From NCBI GenBank assembly GCA_030619405.1, contig JAUXBK010000045.1, forward strand, positions 1-13,419: 13,419 nt of DNA, read 5' to 3'. The position numbers and the translations under genes are program-made. The notes under the pieces were generated by a model. It saw nothing but the letters and a program-made list of their open reading frames with translations, ran no database searches and had not been told where the DNA came from. Position 1 is the stretch's first letter. Every line of letters starts with the position of its first letter. The stretch comes from Sedimenticola sp. Its GTDB lineage: Bacteria > Pseudomonadota > Gammaproteobacteria > Chromatiales > Chromatiaceae. This document shows, piece by piece, positions 6,811 to 13,419 of the stretch.

Positions 6811-8655
6811 TCATGGCCTCTCCTGCAGCAGGTAGAAATCCATCATACGGCGGGCGATGGGAGCAGCGACAGAACCGCCATGGCCACCATTCTCGACGAT
6901 AACCGCGACCGCGATCTTTGGCTCTTCAAGGGGGGCGAAGGCGATAAAGAGGGCGTGATCCCGATTCTTCTTGGATACCTTGTCCTCTTCGTACTTTTCA
7001 TCCTGTTTGACGGTGAATACCTGGGCGGTACCGGTTTTGCCAGCAATCCGGTAGAGGTCACTGCGTATCCGTTTGGCAGTGCCCCTCCGGCCCTCGATGA
7101 CCTGGGTCATCGCCTCGATGACGTCGTCCCAATGGCCGGAGCTGGTGATTGGCAGGTTGGTCGTCGGCGGTGGCTCCAGAGGGGTGGGCTGACCATTGTC
7201 GTGGTCGCTGGTTGACGCCACCACCCGCGGGGTGATCCGCTTTCCCCGGGTTGCCAGGGTGGCCGTGGCTGATGCCAGCTGAAGCGGGGTCGTGAGCAGG
7301 TACCCCTGGCCGATGCCGGTGATCAGAGTTTCCCCTGGGTACCAGGGGGCTTTTCTGGCGCTCTTTTTCCATGCCCTGGACGGGAGCAGCCCACCCCGTT
7401 CGCCGGTGATATCCACCCCGGTGCGGGTGCCAAAGCTGAACAGGCTGAGATAGTCGTGCAGCCGGTCTATACCCAGTTGATGCGCCAGGTCATAAAAGTA
7501 GACGTCGCAGGACTGGGTGATGGCACTGTGCAGGTCCATCAGCCCGTGCCCGCCCTTCTTCCAGTCCCGGTACTTGTGGGAGTGGCCCGGCAGCTGGTAG
7601 AAGCCCGGGCAGAACTTTCTCTGGTCGACGCCGATGGTGCCGGTTTCCAGGCCGGCCAGGCCGATGAACGGTTTGATCGTGGAGCCTGGTGGGTATTGTC
7701 CGCGCAGGGCCCGGTTGAACAGGGGTTTGTCTTCCGATGTCTGCAGCGCCTGGTAGACGCTCGGTGCGATACCCTCCACGAACAGGTTGGGGTCGAATCC
7801 GGGCTTGCTGACCAGGGCCAGGATCTGCCCGGTCTGGGGGTCGATGGCGACCGCGGCCCCGTTTTTTTCACCGAAAGCTGCGGTAGTGACCAGCTGCAGA
7901 CCCGCATCCAGGGAGAGATAGAGGTCCTGCCCCGGTATCGGTTGTTGCTGCTGCAGGACCCTGATCACCCGTCCCAGGGCATTGACCTCCACCTGCTGCA
8001 GCCCGACCTGGCCATGCAGCTGTTTCTCGTAGGTCTTCTCCACCCCGTTTTTCCCGATGTGGCTGGTCCCTGAGTAGTTGGAGTTGTCGATGACCTGCAG
8101 CTCCTGCTGGTTGATACGGCCTACATAGCCCAGAATATGGGCCGTCATCTCACCCAGGGGATAGTCACGTAACAGCTTGGCTTTGATCTCCACACCGGGA
8201 AAGTCGTGACGGTTGACCGAAAACCGGGCCACCTCCTCCTCGTTCAACCGGACCCGTATAGGGATGCTGTCGAAACGCCGCCGCTGCCGGCGCAGGCGTT
8301 CGAAACGTTTTCGGTCGCTCTCCTGTATGTCGATGATCCCGGACAGTTCCTGCAGTGTATGGTCCAGATCTTTTGCTCGCTCCGGGGTGATCTCCAGGCT
8401 GTGGGTCGGCAGATTCTGGGCCAGTATCACACCGCTGCGGTCGTAGATGAGTCCGCGGGTAGGGGGCAGAGGCTGGACCTTGACCCGGTTGTCCTGGGAG
8501 AGGGTGGTGAAGTGCTGGTGATTGATCATCTGCAGGTCCAGCAGACGCAGTATCAGCAACAGCAGCAGCAGAAAGACACCGATCGCTGCAGTGACAGCAC
8601 GCTGAGTGAACAGGCGGCTTTCCCGCAGATAATCCTTGATCGTGACTAGGGACAT
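6811..8655 (-). CDS. mrdA: PBP2, elongation-specific peptidoglycan D,D-transpeptidase
   Basis: Class B penicillin-binding protein that cross-links side-wall peptidoglycan and activates RodA. The 614-residue protein has a short cytoplasmic tail, one membrane segment (about 21-40), a pedestal domain with PTRGLIYDRSG (65-75) and YVGRIN (177-182), and a transpeptidase domain with STIK (Ser325, Lys328), SCD (382-384) and KTGTAQ (540-545). All catalytic motifs are intact and the length is close to that of E. coli PBP2. The N-terminus (VTIKDYLRESRLFTQRA) aligns with E. coli PBP2, which supports the ATG at 8655. No Shine-Dalgarno is visible: the bases just before the ATG are tgccttt, the edge of an AGGTACT repeat array. 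How initiation is achieved is therefore unclear. Confidence 0.97.
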   Translation of the reverse strand: MSLVTIKDYLRESRLFTQRAVTAAIGVFLLLLLLILRLLDLQMINHQHFTTLSQDNRVKVQPLPPTRGLIYDRSGVILAQNLPTHSLEITPERAKDLDHTLQELSGIIDIQESDRKRFERLRRQRRRFDSIPIRVRLNEEEVARFSVNRHDFPGVEIKAKLLRDYPLGEMTAHILGYVGRINQQELQVIDNSNYSGTSHIGKNGVEKTYEKQLHGQVGLQQVEVNALGRVIRVLQQQQPIPGQDLYLSLDAGLQLVTTAAFGEKNGAAVAIDPQTGQILALVSKPGFDPNLFVEGIAPSVYQALQTSEDKPLFNRALRGQYPPGSTIKPFIGLAGLETGTIGVDQRKFCPGFYQLPGHSHKYRDWKKGGHGLMDLHSAITQSCDVYFYDLAHQLGIDRLHDYLSLFSFGTRTGVDITGERGGLLPSRAWKKSARKAPWYPGETLITGIGQGYLLTTPLQLASATATLATRGKRITPRVVASTSDHDNGQPTPLEPPPTTNLPITSSGHWDDVIEAMTQVIEGRRGTAKRIRSDLYRIAGKTGTAQVFTVKQDEKYEEDKVSKKNRDHALFIAFAPLEEPKIAVAVIVENGGHGGSVAAPIARRMMDFYLLQERP

Positions 8656-8657
8656 AA

Positions 8658-8810
8658 AGGCAGGTACTAGGTACTAGGTACTAGGTACGAGGGGTTGGTG
8701 GAGTGATGGCTCGAATCTGGCATTAACTGGCGTGTTGGTTATGTATTGAAAGAAAAAAGTTCACTCATTATCGTCTATAACTCCTAGTGCCTAGTACCTA
8801 GTACCTGCCT
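8658..8810. repeat. inverted-repeat element of AGGTACT heptamers filling the mreD-mrdA gap
   Basis: The left arm begins at 8658 with aggc and continues with three exact aggtact units and a variant aggtacg. The right arm (ending 8810) is its reverse complement, with two exact and two degenerate units. The outer 24 nt of the arms (8658-8681 and 8787-8810) match at 23 positions. The core of about 100 bp is non-coding. The element occupies almost the whole 159-nt gap: 2 nt separate it from the mrdA start codon and 4 nt from the mreD stop codon. Transcripts crossing it could form a long-range stem. Confidence 0.85.
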
Positions 8811-8814
8811 CTAA

Positions 8815-9303
8815 TCAACTGACTCGGAACTTACGGCGCAGGTCTCGCAGGATGATGTAGATCCAGGGCCAGAGCAGGGTGCCGACCAGGGGGGCGATCC
8901 AGAACGAGATGCCCGGGACCGGTTGTCCGACCGCACCCATCACCCAGAGTTGCAGCACTCTCTCCAGCAGCAGCAGAACCAGCACTGTCAGGGATTGCTG
9001 CCAGATGGGGAACAGCCGAAGGCGCTGGTGCACCTTGTGGGTGATATAGGCGATCAGGGAGAGTGCCAGGGCGTGCTGGCCGAGCAGGGTGCCGGTCAAC
9101 ACGTCGATGATGATGCCGCTCAGCCAGCCAACCCCGACGCCCACCCGCTGCGGGCTGGCCGTGGCCCAGTAGATGAGCACCAGGGTGTACCACTGGGGCC
9201 GGTAGATGCGTGCCCACTCCGGCAGTGGCAGCACGGTCAGCAGCAGCGCCAGCAGAAAGCTGATGAGGATGATCCCCCCACCCCGCCTCGGCGTCAGTGT
9301 CAT
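8815..9303 (-). CDS. mreD: MreD, rod shape-determining inner-membrane protein
   Basis: Integral membrane protein of the elongasome that partners MreC. The 162-residue protein is almost entirely hydrophobic, with about five membrane segments, and shows the family segments PQW..LVLIYW (36-45) and GWLSGIIIDVLTGTLLGQHAL (59-79, rough positions). Length matches E. coli MreD (162 residues). Its ATG overlaps the mreC TGA as ATGA, indicating translational coupling. The stop codon is 4 nt from a heptamer inverted-repeat element that separates it from mrdA. Confidence 0.95.
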   Translation of the reverse strand: MTLTPRRGGGIILISFLLALLLTVLPLPEWARIYRPQWYTLVLIYWATASPQRVGVGVGWLSGIIIDVLTGTLLGQHALALSLIAYITHKVHQRLRLFPIWQQSLTVLVLLLLERVLQLWVMGAVGQPVPGISFWIAPLVGTLLWPWIYIILRDLRRKFRVS

Positions 9304-10175
9304 GGCCGGGGCTCCCTGGACCCCGACGCTTCCGGGTCGTCCTTCCCGGCAGTGGCCGGTTCATTTGATTCCAGGGTCGCCATTGGTGAGAGAGTCCACA
9401 CCAGCAGTGCCTCGCGGGCCCGTTCCAGGTGGGCTTTGGGGCGGGCCTTGACCGTGGCAAAGGGTTGTCCTGGCTCCCGTGTCACCGAAATCACCTCAGC
9501 TACCGGATAGCCGGTTGGGAACCGGCCGCCGAGGCCGGAGGTGACCAGCAGGTCACCCACCTGGATATCGGAGTTGTTCGGCAGGTTTGGCAGTTCCAGT
9601 TCATTGATGTGGCCGGTACCCAGCGCGATGCTGCGCAGGCCGTTACGATTCACTTGCACCGGCAGGGCATGGCGTGCATCGGTGATCAGCAGCACGGTGG
9701 CGGTGAGGCGGCTGATATGGATGACCTGTCCCATGACCGCATTGGCATCGAGTACCGGCTGACCGTTGTAGACCCCTGAGCTGCTGCCTTTGTTTATCAG
9801 CACCTGCTGGCGGAAGGGGTCCAGATCCACCGCCACCAGTTCGGCCACCAGTACCCGGTCTCCAATCTTGAAAGAGGAGTCCAGCAGATCCCGAAGGCGC
9901 TGATTTTCTGTCTCCAGGGAGGCCAGTTTCTGCTGTCGTACCTGCAGCAGCAGGTTCTCCTTGCGCAGGCTGCGGTTCTGCTCCTGCAGTTGCTCCCGGG
10001 TGGAAAAGGTCTCGGACAGCCAGTGGCTGGTGGATTGGGGCAGATTGACAATGAAGTCCAGTGGATAGAGCAGGACCGAGAGCACGGAGCGAACCGCCTC
10101 CAGATGGTGCTGGCGCTGGTCCACCACCATCAGGGCAATGGAGATCACTACCGCGAACACGACGCGGGTAGTCAT
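9300..10175 (-). CDS. mreC: MreC, rod shape-determining periplasmic scaffold protein
   Basis: Bitopic inner-membrane protein that links MreBD to PBP2/RodA. From the ATG at 10175 the protein has 291 residues: a membrane segment (about 4-18), a coiled coil (about 58-98, EQLQEQNRSLRKENLL onwards) and the beta-barrel domains with GSSSGVYNGQPV, ITDARHALPVQV and VGDLLVTSGLGGRFPTGYPV. The start is doubtful. The frame stays open upstream and translates as IKLIFTQGPS before this ATG, matching the N-terminus of E. coli MreC (MKPIF..GPS), yet the aligned start codon would be ATC (10205-10203). GGAG lies 7 nt before that ATC; GGGG lies 6 nt before the ATG. No ATG, GTG or TTG occurs between the upstream stop (10272-10274) and 10175. 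The ATG gives a membrane segment almost at residue 1. Confidence 0.93.
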   Translation of the reverse strand: MTTRVVFAVVISIALMVVDQRQHHLEAVRSVLSVLLYPLDFIVNLPQSTSHWLSETFSTREQLQEQNRSLRKENLLLQVRQQKLASLETENQRLRDLLDSSFKIGDRVLVAELVAVDLDPFRQQVLINKGSSSGVYNGQPVLDANAVMGQVIHISRLTATVLLITDARHALPVQVNRNGLRSIALGTGHINELELPNLPNNSDIQVGDLLVTSGLGGRFPTGYPVAEVISVTREPGQPFATVKARPKAHLERAREALLVWTLSPMATLESNEPATAGKDDPEASGSREPRP

Positions 10176-10212
10176 CGAAGGCCCCTGTGTGAAGATCAGT
10201 TTGATTGGACTG

Positions 10213-10216
10213 CTCC
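10213..10216 (-). promoter_or_regulatory. putative Shine-Dalgarno for an upstream non-ATG mreC start
   Basis: The minus strand reads GGAG here, 7 nt before the ATC codon at 10205-10203, which aligns with the start methionine of E. coli MreC. The spacing is ideal for initiation at that codon. It supports either a rare ATC start or a recent loss of an ATG. The competing signal is GGGG at 10182-10185 in front of the ATG at 10175. Confidence 0.35.
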
Positions 10217-10288
10217 GCCGAGCTGAGGCATGTAACCGGGAACTCTCTTCCTGGTCGAATGGGGCTTGGGATCAATGTGGATCAGCGG

Positions 10289-10323
10289 GTAGGATGCGGT
10301 TCGCAAAGCTCACTGCATCTTAC
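10289..10323. repeat. 35-bp palindromic intergenic repeat between mreB and mreC
   Basis: The ends gtaggatgc and gcatcttac pair with one mismatch around a 17-nt centre. It lies in the 180-nt non-coding gap between the mreB stop and the mreC start region. The sequence resembles the GTAGGATGCG...CGCATCCTAC palindromes I recall as dispersed intergenic repeats in many gammaproteobacteria. It lacks a T-tract, so it is not a standard terminator; it may act as a processing or stability element in the mreBCD transcript. Confidence 0.5.
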
Positions 10324-10355
10324 GCCTGGCTTTTTGTGCGACGGGTAAAAACAGA

Positions 10356-11408
10356 TCACTCCAGGGCAAACAGCAGTTCACCACCTCGTTCGTCCAGCAT
10401 CTCCAGGGCCCGGCCTCCACCGCGGGCGACACAGGTGAGCGGAACTTCGGCGATCAGAACCGGCAGTCCGGTCTCCTCCTCCAGCAGTCGATCGATGTCA
10501 CGCAGCAGGGCGCCACCACCGGTGAGGACGATACCCCGTTCCGCCACGTCTGCACCCAGTTCCGGCGGGGTTTGCTCCAGCGCCGCCTTGACCGCTTCGA
10601 CGATGCCGGAGAGGGGTTCCTGCAGTGCCTCCAGGATCTCATTGCTGTTGAGGGTAAAGCTGCGGGGGATACCCTCCGCCAGATTCCGGCCCTTGACCTC
10701 GATCTCCCTCACCTCATTGCCGGGGAAGGCCGAGCCGATCTCTTTCTTGACCCGTTCGGCCGTGGCCTCGCCGATCAGGGTACCGTAGTTGCGTCGCACG
10801 TAATTGATGATGGCGTCATCGAAGCGATCGCCCCCGACCCGCACCGAGTTGGCGTAGACGATGCCGTTGAGCGAGATGATGGCCACCTCCGAGGTACCGC
10901 CGCCGATATCCAGTACCATGGAGCCCCGGGCTTCATCCACCGGCAGACCGGCGCCGATGGCGGCGGCCATGGGTTCTTCGATCAGGTAGACCTCACGTGC
11001 CCCGGCTCCGGCAGCAGATTCCTTGATGGCGCGCCTTTCCACCTGGGTGGAGCCACAGGGTACGCACACCAGTACTCGGGGGCTGGGCCGGATCAGCTTG
11101 GTTTCGTGCACTTTGTGGATAAAGTGCTGGAGCATCTTTTCTGTGACCGTGAAGTCAGCGATTACGCCGTCTTTCATGGGGCGGATGGCGGTGATGTTTT
11201 TGGGCGTTCGCCCCAGCATCTGTTTGGCTTCCTCCCCTACCGCGGCTACGGATTTCCCACCTCCGGGCCCCCGGTCCTGGCGGATGGCGACGACCGAAGG
11301 CTCGTCGAGCACGATACCCTGGCCTCTGGCGTAGATGAGTGTATTGGCCGTACCAAGGTCAATCGAGAGGTCATTGGAGAAAATGCCGCGTATGCGTCTG
11401 AACAACAT
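10356..11408 (-). CDS. mreB: MreB, actin-like rod shape-determining protein
   Basis: Cytoskeletal ATPase that forms membrane-bound filaments and directs the elongasome. The 350-residue protein matches E. coli MreB (347 residues) almost end to end. Landmarks are the N-terminal amphipathic helix MLFRRIRGIF, phosphate-1 loop DLGTANT (17-23), RPMKDGVIADF (76-86), phosphate-2 loop DIGGGTSEVA (167-176) and the adenosine loop LTGGGALL (295-302). The frame opens 24 codons earlier at 11480, but the conserved family N-terminus starts exactly at the ATG at 11408, so I chose that. No strong Shine-Dalgarno is seen (GGGA about 15 nt upstream). It is the first gene of the minus-strand cluster and is divergent from gatC. 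Confidence 0.97.
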   Translation of the reverse strand: MLFRRIRGIFSNDLSIDLGTANTLIYARGQGIVLDEPSVVAIRQDRGPGGGKSVAAVGEEAKQMLGRTPKNITAIRPMKDGVIADFTVTEKMLQHFIHKVHETKLIRPSPRVLVCVPCGSTQVERRAIKESAAGAGAREVYLIEEPMAAAIGAGLPVDEARGSMVLDIGGGTSEVAIISLNGIVYANSVRVGGDRFDDAIINYVRRNYGTLIGEATAERVKKEIGSAFPGNEVREIEVKGRNLAEGIPRSFTLNSNEILEALQEPLSGIVEAVKAALEQTPPELGADVAERGIVLTGGGALLRDIDRLLEEETGLPVLIAEVPLTCVARGGGRALEMLDERGGELLFALE

Positions 11409-11597
11409 GGCGAAAATAGGTTCCCATGGGAAAGTATCAGGATCAGGACCGTGGGCATTCATCTGCTGCCCGAGATCCACTGGAAAAGGCGTAATCTAGC
11501 AACCAGAGGGGGTGTGGGGCAAGGAACAGTTCGCTAAAATATATAAATGTGTTAATTTGCTAGCTTTTTCAGCGTTGGCTTCGGAGCGAGTAAAAAC
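11409..11597. promoter_or_regulatory. divergent mreB / gatC promoter region
   Basis: This 189-nt gap separates two divergent transcription units, so it should contain promoters for both. Its middle (about 11531-11560) is strikingly AT-rich within a GC-rich neighbourhood and includes taaaat and tataaa on the plus strand. For mreB the minus strand offers a weak pair, TTGCCC and TAGATT with an 18-nt spacer. No strong sigma-70 match is seen in either direction, so the exact promoters are unresolved. Confidence 0.45.
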
Positions 11598-11885
11598 ATG
11601 CCCCTGGATAGATCCGATGTGGAGAAGATCGCCCACCTGGCACGGTTGGCGGTCAGTGAAAGCGAGCTGGATGCCGTGGCTGGCGACCTCTCGAACATAC
11701 TCGACCTGGTCGAGCAGATGGATTCTGCTGACACGGTCGGGGTAACACCGATGGCCCACCCACTGCATATGGCCCAGCGCCTGCGGGAGGACCGGGTGAC
11801 GGAGACGGATCAGCGGGAACGCTTCCAGTCTATCGCCCCCGCCACCGAGAACGGGCTCTATCTCGTTCCACAGGTCATCGAGTAA
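11598..11885 (+). CDS. gatC: GatC, Asp-tRNA(Asn)/Glu-tRNA(Gln) amidotransferase subunit C
   Basis: Small subunit that clamps GatA to GatB in the GatCAB enzyme, which converts mischarged Glu-tRNA(Gln) and/or Asp-tRNA(Asn) to the correct amide form. The 95-residue length is normal for the family. It shows VEKIAHLARLAVSE at the N-terminus, the helix ILDLVEQMDSADTVGVTPMAHP and the C-terminal REDRVTETDQRE..QSIAPATENGLYLVPQVIE. GGAG (11583-11586) lies 11 nt before the ATG. It is the first gene of the plus-strand unit, with only 5 nt between its stop and the gatA start. Confidence 0.95.
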   Translation: MPLDRSDVEKIAHLARLAVSESELDAVAGDLSNILDLVEQMDSADTVGVTPMAHPLHMAQRLREDRVTETDQRERFQSIAPATENGLYLVPQVIE

Positions 11886-11890
11886 CAGTC

Positions 11891-13351
11891 ATGCACGACA
11901 AGAGCATAGCGCAGCTGGCATCCGGACTCAGGGCCGGTGAATTCTCCAGCGTCGATCTGACCCAGGCCTTCCTGGACCGGATCGAGCAGTACGACGGGGC
12001 GTTGAACAGCTTCATAACCATCGCGGAACAGGCTGCCCTGAAATCGGCGGAGGCGGCGGATCGTCGCCTTCGCACGGGTAAGGCGACGCTACTCACGGGT
12101 ATCCCGATCGCCCACAAGGACATCTTTTGTACCGATGGGGTGAAAACCAGTTGTGGCTCTCGCATGCTGGACCACTTCATTGCACCTTACGATGCCACCG
12201 TCGTCACCCGTTTCGACCAGGCGGGGGCGGTGATGTTGGGCAAGACCAATATGGACGAGTTTGCCATGGGGTCATCCAACGAGACCAGCTATTACGGCCC
12301 GGTCCATAATCCCTGGGACCAGGAGAGTGTGCCCGGGGGTTCCTCCGGTGGCTCGGCGGCGGCCGTGGCGGCCCGACTCTGCGTTGCTGCCACGGGTACC
12401 GATACCGGAGGCTCGATCCGCCAGCCGGCAGCCCTCTGCGGCCTGACCGGGCTAAAGCCAACCTACGGCCGGGTCTCCCGCTACGGCATGATCGCCTTCG
12501 CCTCTTCCCTGGATCAGGGCGGGTCGCTGACCCGCAGTGCGGCGGATGCGGCTGCCATGCTGCAGGTGATGGCCGGTTTCGATCCCCGGGATTCGACGAG
12601 TGCGGAGCGGCCGGTGCCGGACTACGGTGCTGCGCTCGAAGACGAGATCGCCGGTCTCAGGATCGGTCTCCCGAAAGAGTATTTCGGCGAGGGGCTGGAC
12701 CCGGCAGTGGCCCGTTCAGTGGAGCAGGCGATCGATGAGTACCGTCGGCTGGGGGCGGAGGTGAAAAAGATCAGTCTCCCGAACAGCGCACTAGCGATAC
12801 CCACCTACTATGTGGTGGCACCGGCCGAGTGCTCTTCCAACCTGGCCCGTTTCGATGGTGTCCGCTTCGGTCACCGCTGTGACGACCCCAAGGATCTGGA
12901 AGAGCTCTACAAACGTTCCCGGGGGGAGGGTTTCGGGGCCGAGGTGAAACGCCGTATTCTGATCGGGACCTATGCCCTGTCGGCCGGCTACTATGATGCC
13001 TACTATCTGAAGGCGCAGCAGATCCGGAAATTGATATCGGACGACTTTCGGAGCGCCTTCGAGCAAGTGGACGTGGTGATGGGGCCGACCGCCCCGGGGA
13101 CCGCTTTCGGTATCGGTGAGAAGGCGGACGACCCGGTCACCATGTACCTGTCGGACACCTATACCATCGCCGTCAATCTGGCCGGACTTCCTGCCGTCTC
13201 CATTCCGGTCGCCCCGGTCGGCGGCAAGCCCGTGGGGCTGCAGATCATCGGCGACTATTTTCAGGAAAGCCGGCTGTTGAACATGGCGCATCGCTATCAG
13301 CAGGTCACGGATTGGCATTTGGCAATGCCTGAAATGCAGGATCTAGGATAA
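11891..13351 (+). CDS. gatA: GatA, Asp-tRNA(Asn)/Glu-tRNA(Gln) amidotransferase subunit A
   Basis: Amidase-signature subunit that hydrolyses glutamine and passes ammonia to GatB. The 486-residue protein is full length. The Lys/cis-Ser/Ser triad is intact: Lys76 in IAHKD, Ser151 in GGSSGGS and Ser175 in DTGGSIRQPA, with spacings identical to those of Staphylococcus aureus GatA (79, 154, 178). Other family blocks include MLGKTNMDEFAMGSSNE and GLTGLKPTYGRVSRYGM. It follows gatC by 5 nt with only a weak Shine-Dalgarno, so translational coupling is likely. The TAA stop codon is directly abutted by an AGGTACT repeat array; gatB, the usual next gene, would have to lie beyond that array outside the window. 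Confidence 0.97.
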   Translation: MHDKSIAQLASGLRAGEFSSVDLTQAFLDRIEQYDGALNSFITIAEQAALKSAEAADRRLRTGKATLLTGIPIAHKDIFCTDGVKTSCGSRMLDHFIAPYDATVVTRFDQAGAVMLGKTNMDEFAMGSSNETSYYGPVHNPWDQESVPGGSSGGSAAAVAARLCVAATGTDTGGSIRQPAALCGLTGLKPTYGRVSRYGMIAFASSLDQGGSLTRSAADAAAMLQVMAGFDPRDSTSAERPVPDYGAALEDEIAGLRIGLPKEYFGEGLDPAVARSVEQAIDEYRRLGAEVKKISLPNSALAIPTYYVVAPAECSSNLARFDGVRFGHRCDDPKDLEELYKRSRGEGFGAEVKRRILIGTYALSAGYYDAYYLKAQQIRKLISDDFRSAFEQVDVVMGPTAPGTAFGIGEKADDPVTMYLSDTYTIAVNLAGLPAVSIPVAPVGGKPVGLQIIGDYFQESRLLNMAHRYQQVTDWHLAMPEMQDLG

Positions 13352-13419
13352 AGGCAGGTACTAGGTACTAGGTACTAGGTACTAGGTACTAGGTACTAGG
13401 TACTAGGTACTAGGTACTA
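13352..13419. repeat. AGGTACT tandem array running off the window
   Basis: After the lead-in aggc (13352-13355) there are nine perfect aggtact units (13356-13418) plus one base, with no mismatch, and the array continues past the right edge. It starts on the base after the gatA stop codon. The lead-in and unit are the same as in the copies at dat, mreD and mrdA, but this is the longest array here. Perfect identity of nine units suggests recent expansion. Confidence 0.92.

Noticed and set aside
11409..11480. 24-codon N-terminal extension of mreB from an ATG at 11480
   Set aside because: The extra residues (MDLGQQMNAHGPDPDTF...) do not match MreB, whereas the ATG at 11408 gives exactly the conserved amphipathic N-terminus.
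10572..11537. 321-codon open frame on the plus strand
   Set aside because: Antisense to mreB, one of the most conserved proteins in the window; no recognisable features of its own.
13336..13348. The 13-mer tgcaggatctagg at the gatA end resembles the lipB-side inverted-repeat arm
   Set aside because: The shared bases encode MQDLG in frame at the gatA C-terminus and the match stops there; too short to call a copy.
13352..13419. Possible CRISPR array
   Set aside because: The units are 7 bp, directly adjacent and without spacers, so this is a simple tandem repeat.

Overview
The window looks like the chromosome of a GC-rich gammaproteobacterium. The proteins match enterobacterial MreB, PBP2, RodA and YbeD closely, and the gene order mreBCD-mrdA-rodA-mltB-rlpA-dacA-dat-ybeD-lipB is, as I recall it, typical of Chromatiales-like and related (often sulfur-oxidising) lineages. 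The exact genus cannot be told from the sequence.

Layout. Bases 1-632 are AT-rich, contain no recognisable gene and carry three unrelated inverted-repeat elements. Bases 633-11408 form one long minus-strand cluster, read right to left: mreB, mreC, mreD, mrdA (PBP2), rodA, mltB, rlpA, dacA-type D,D-carboxypeptidase, dat (D-amino acid aminotransferase), ybeD (DUF493), lipB. Bases 11598-13351 hold gatC and gatA on the plus strand, divergent from mreB. The window ends inside a tandem heptamer array directly after the gatA stop codon.

How the genes work together. MreBCD, PBP2 and RodA are the core of the elongasome, the machine that inserts peptidoglycan along the side wall of rod cells. MltB and RlpA cut glycan strands, and the DacA-type enzyme trims pentapeptides. 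Dat interconverts D-amino acids. YbeD and LipB are housekeeping passengers; LipB starts lipoate attachment. Tight spacing (ATGA overlap of mreC/mreD, 1 nt between mrdA and rodA, 8-nt overlap of mltB/rlpA) indicates a polycistronic unit. GatC and GatA are two of the three subunits of the Asp/Glu-tRNA amidotransferase; gatB would lie beyond the right edge.

The genes are conventional. The unusual content is the repeats. A 7-bp repeat (AGGTACT) with a constant lead-in (AGGC) occurs four times, and each time the lead-in end touches a coding boundary: the end of dat (where it supplies the last residues and stop codon), the end of mreD, the start of mrdA, and the end of gatA. A second heptamer (GGACCAA), a 9-bp ACAGGATT repeat, a CACGAAG nested palindrome, a perfect 19-bp inverted repeat reaching into the lipB 3' end, and a short palindrome between mreB and mreC complete a dense set of small repeats. 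A second point is the mreC start, where the conserved N-terminal motif lies upstream of the first ATG and has no standard start codon.
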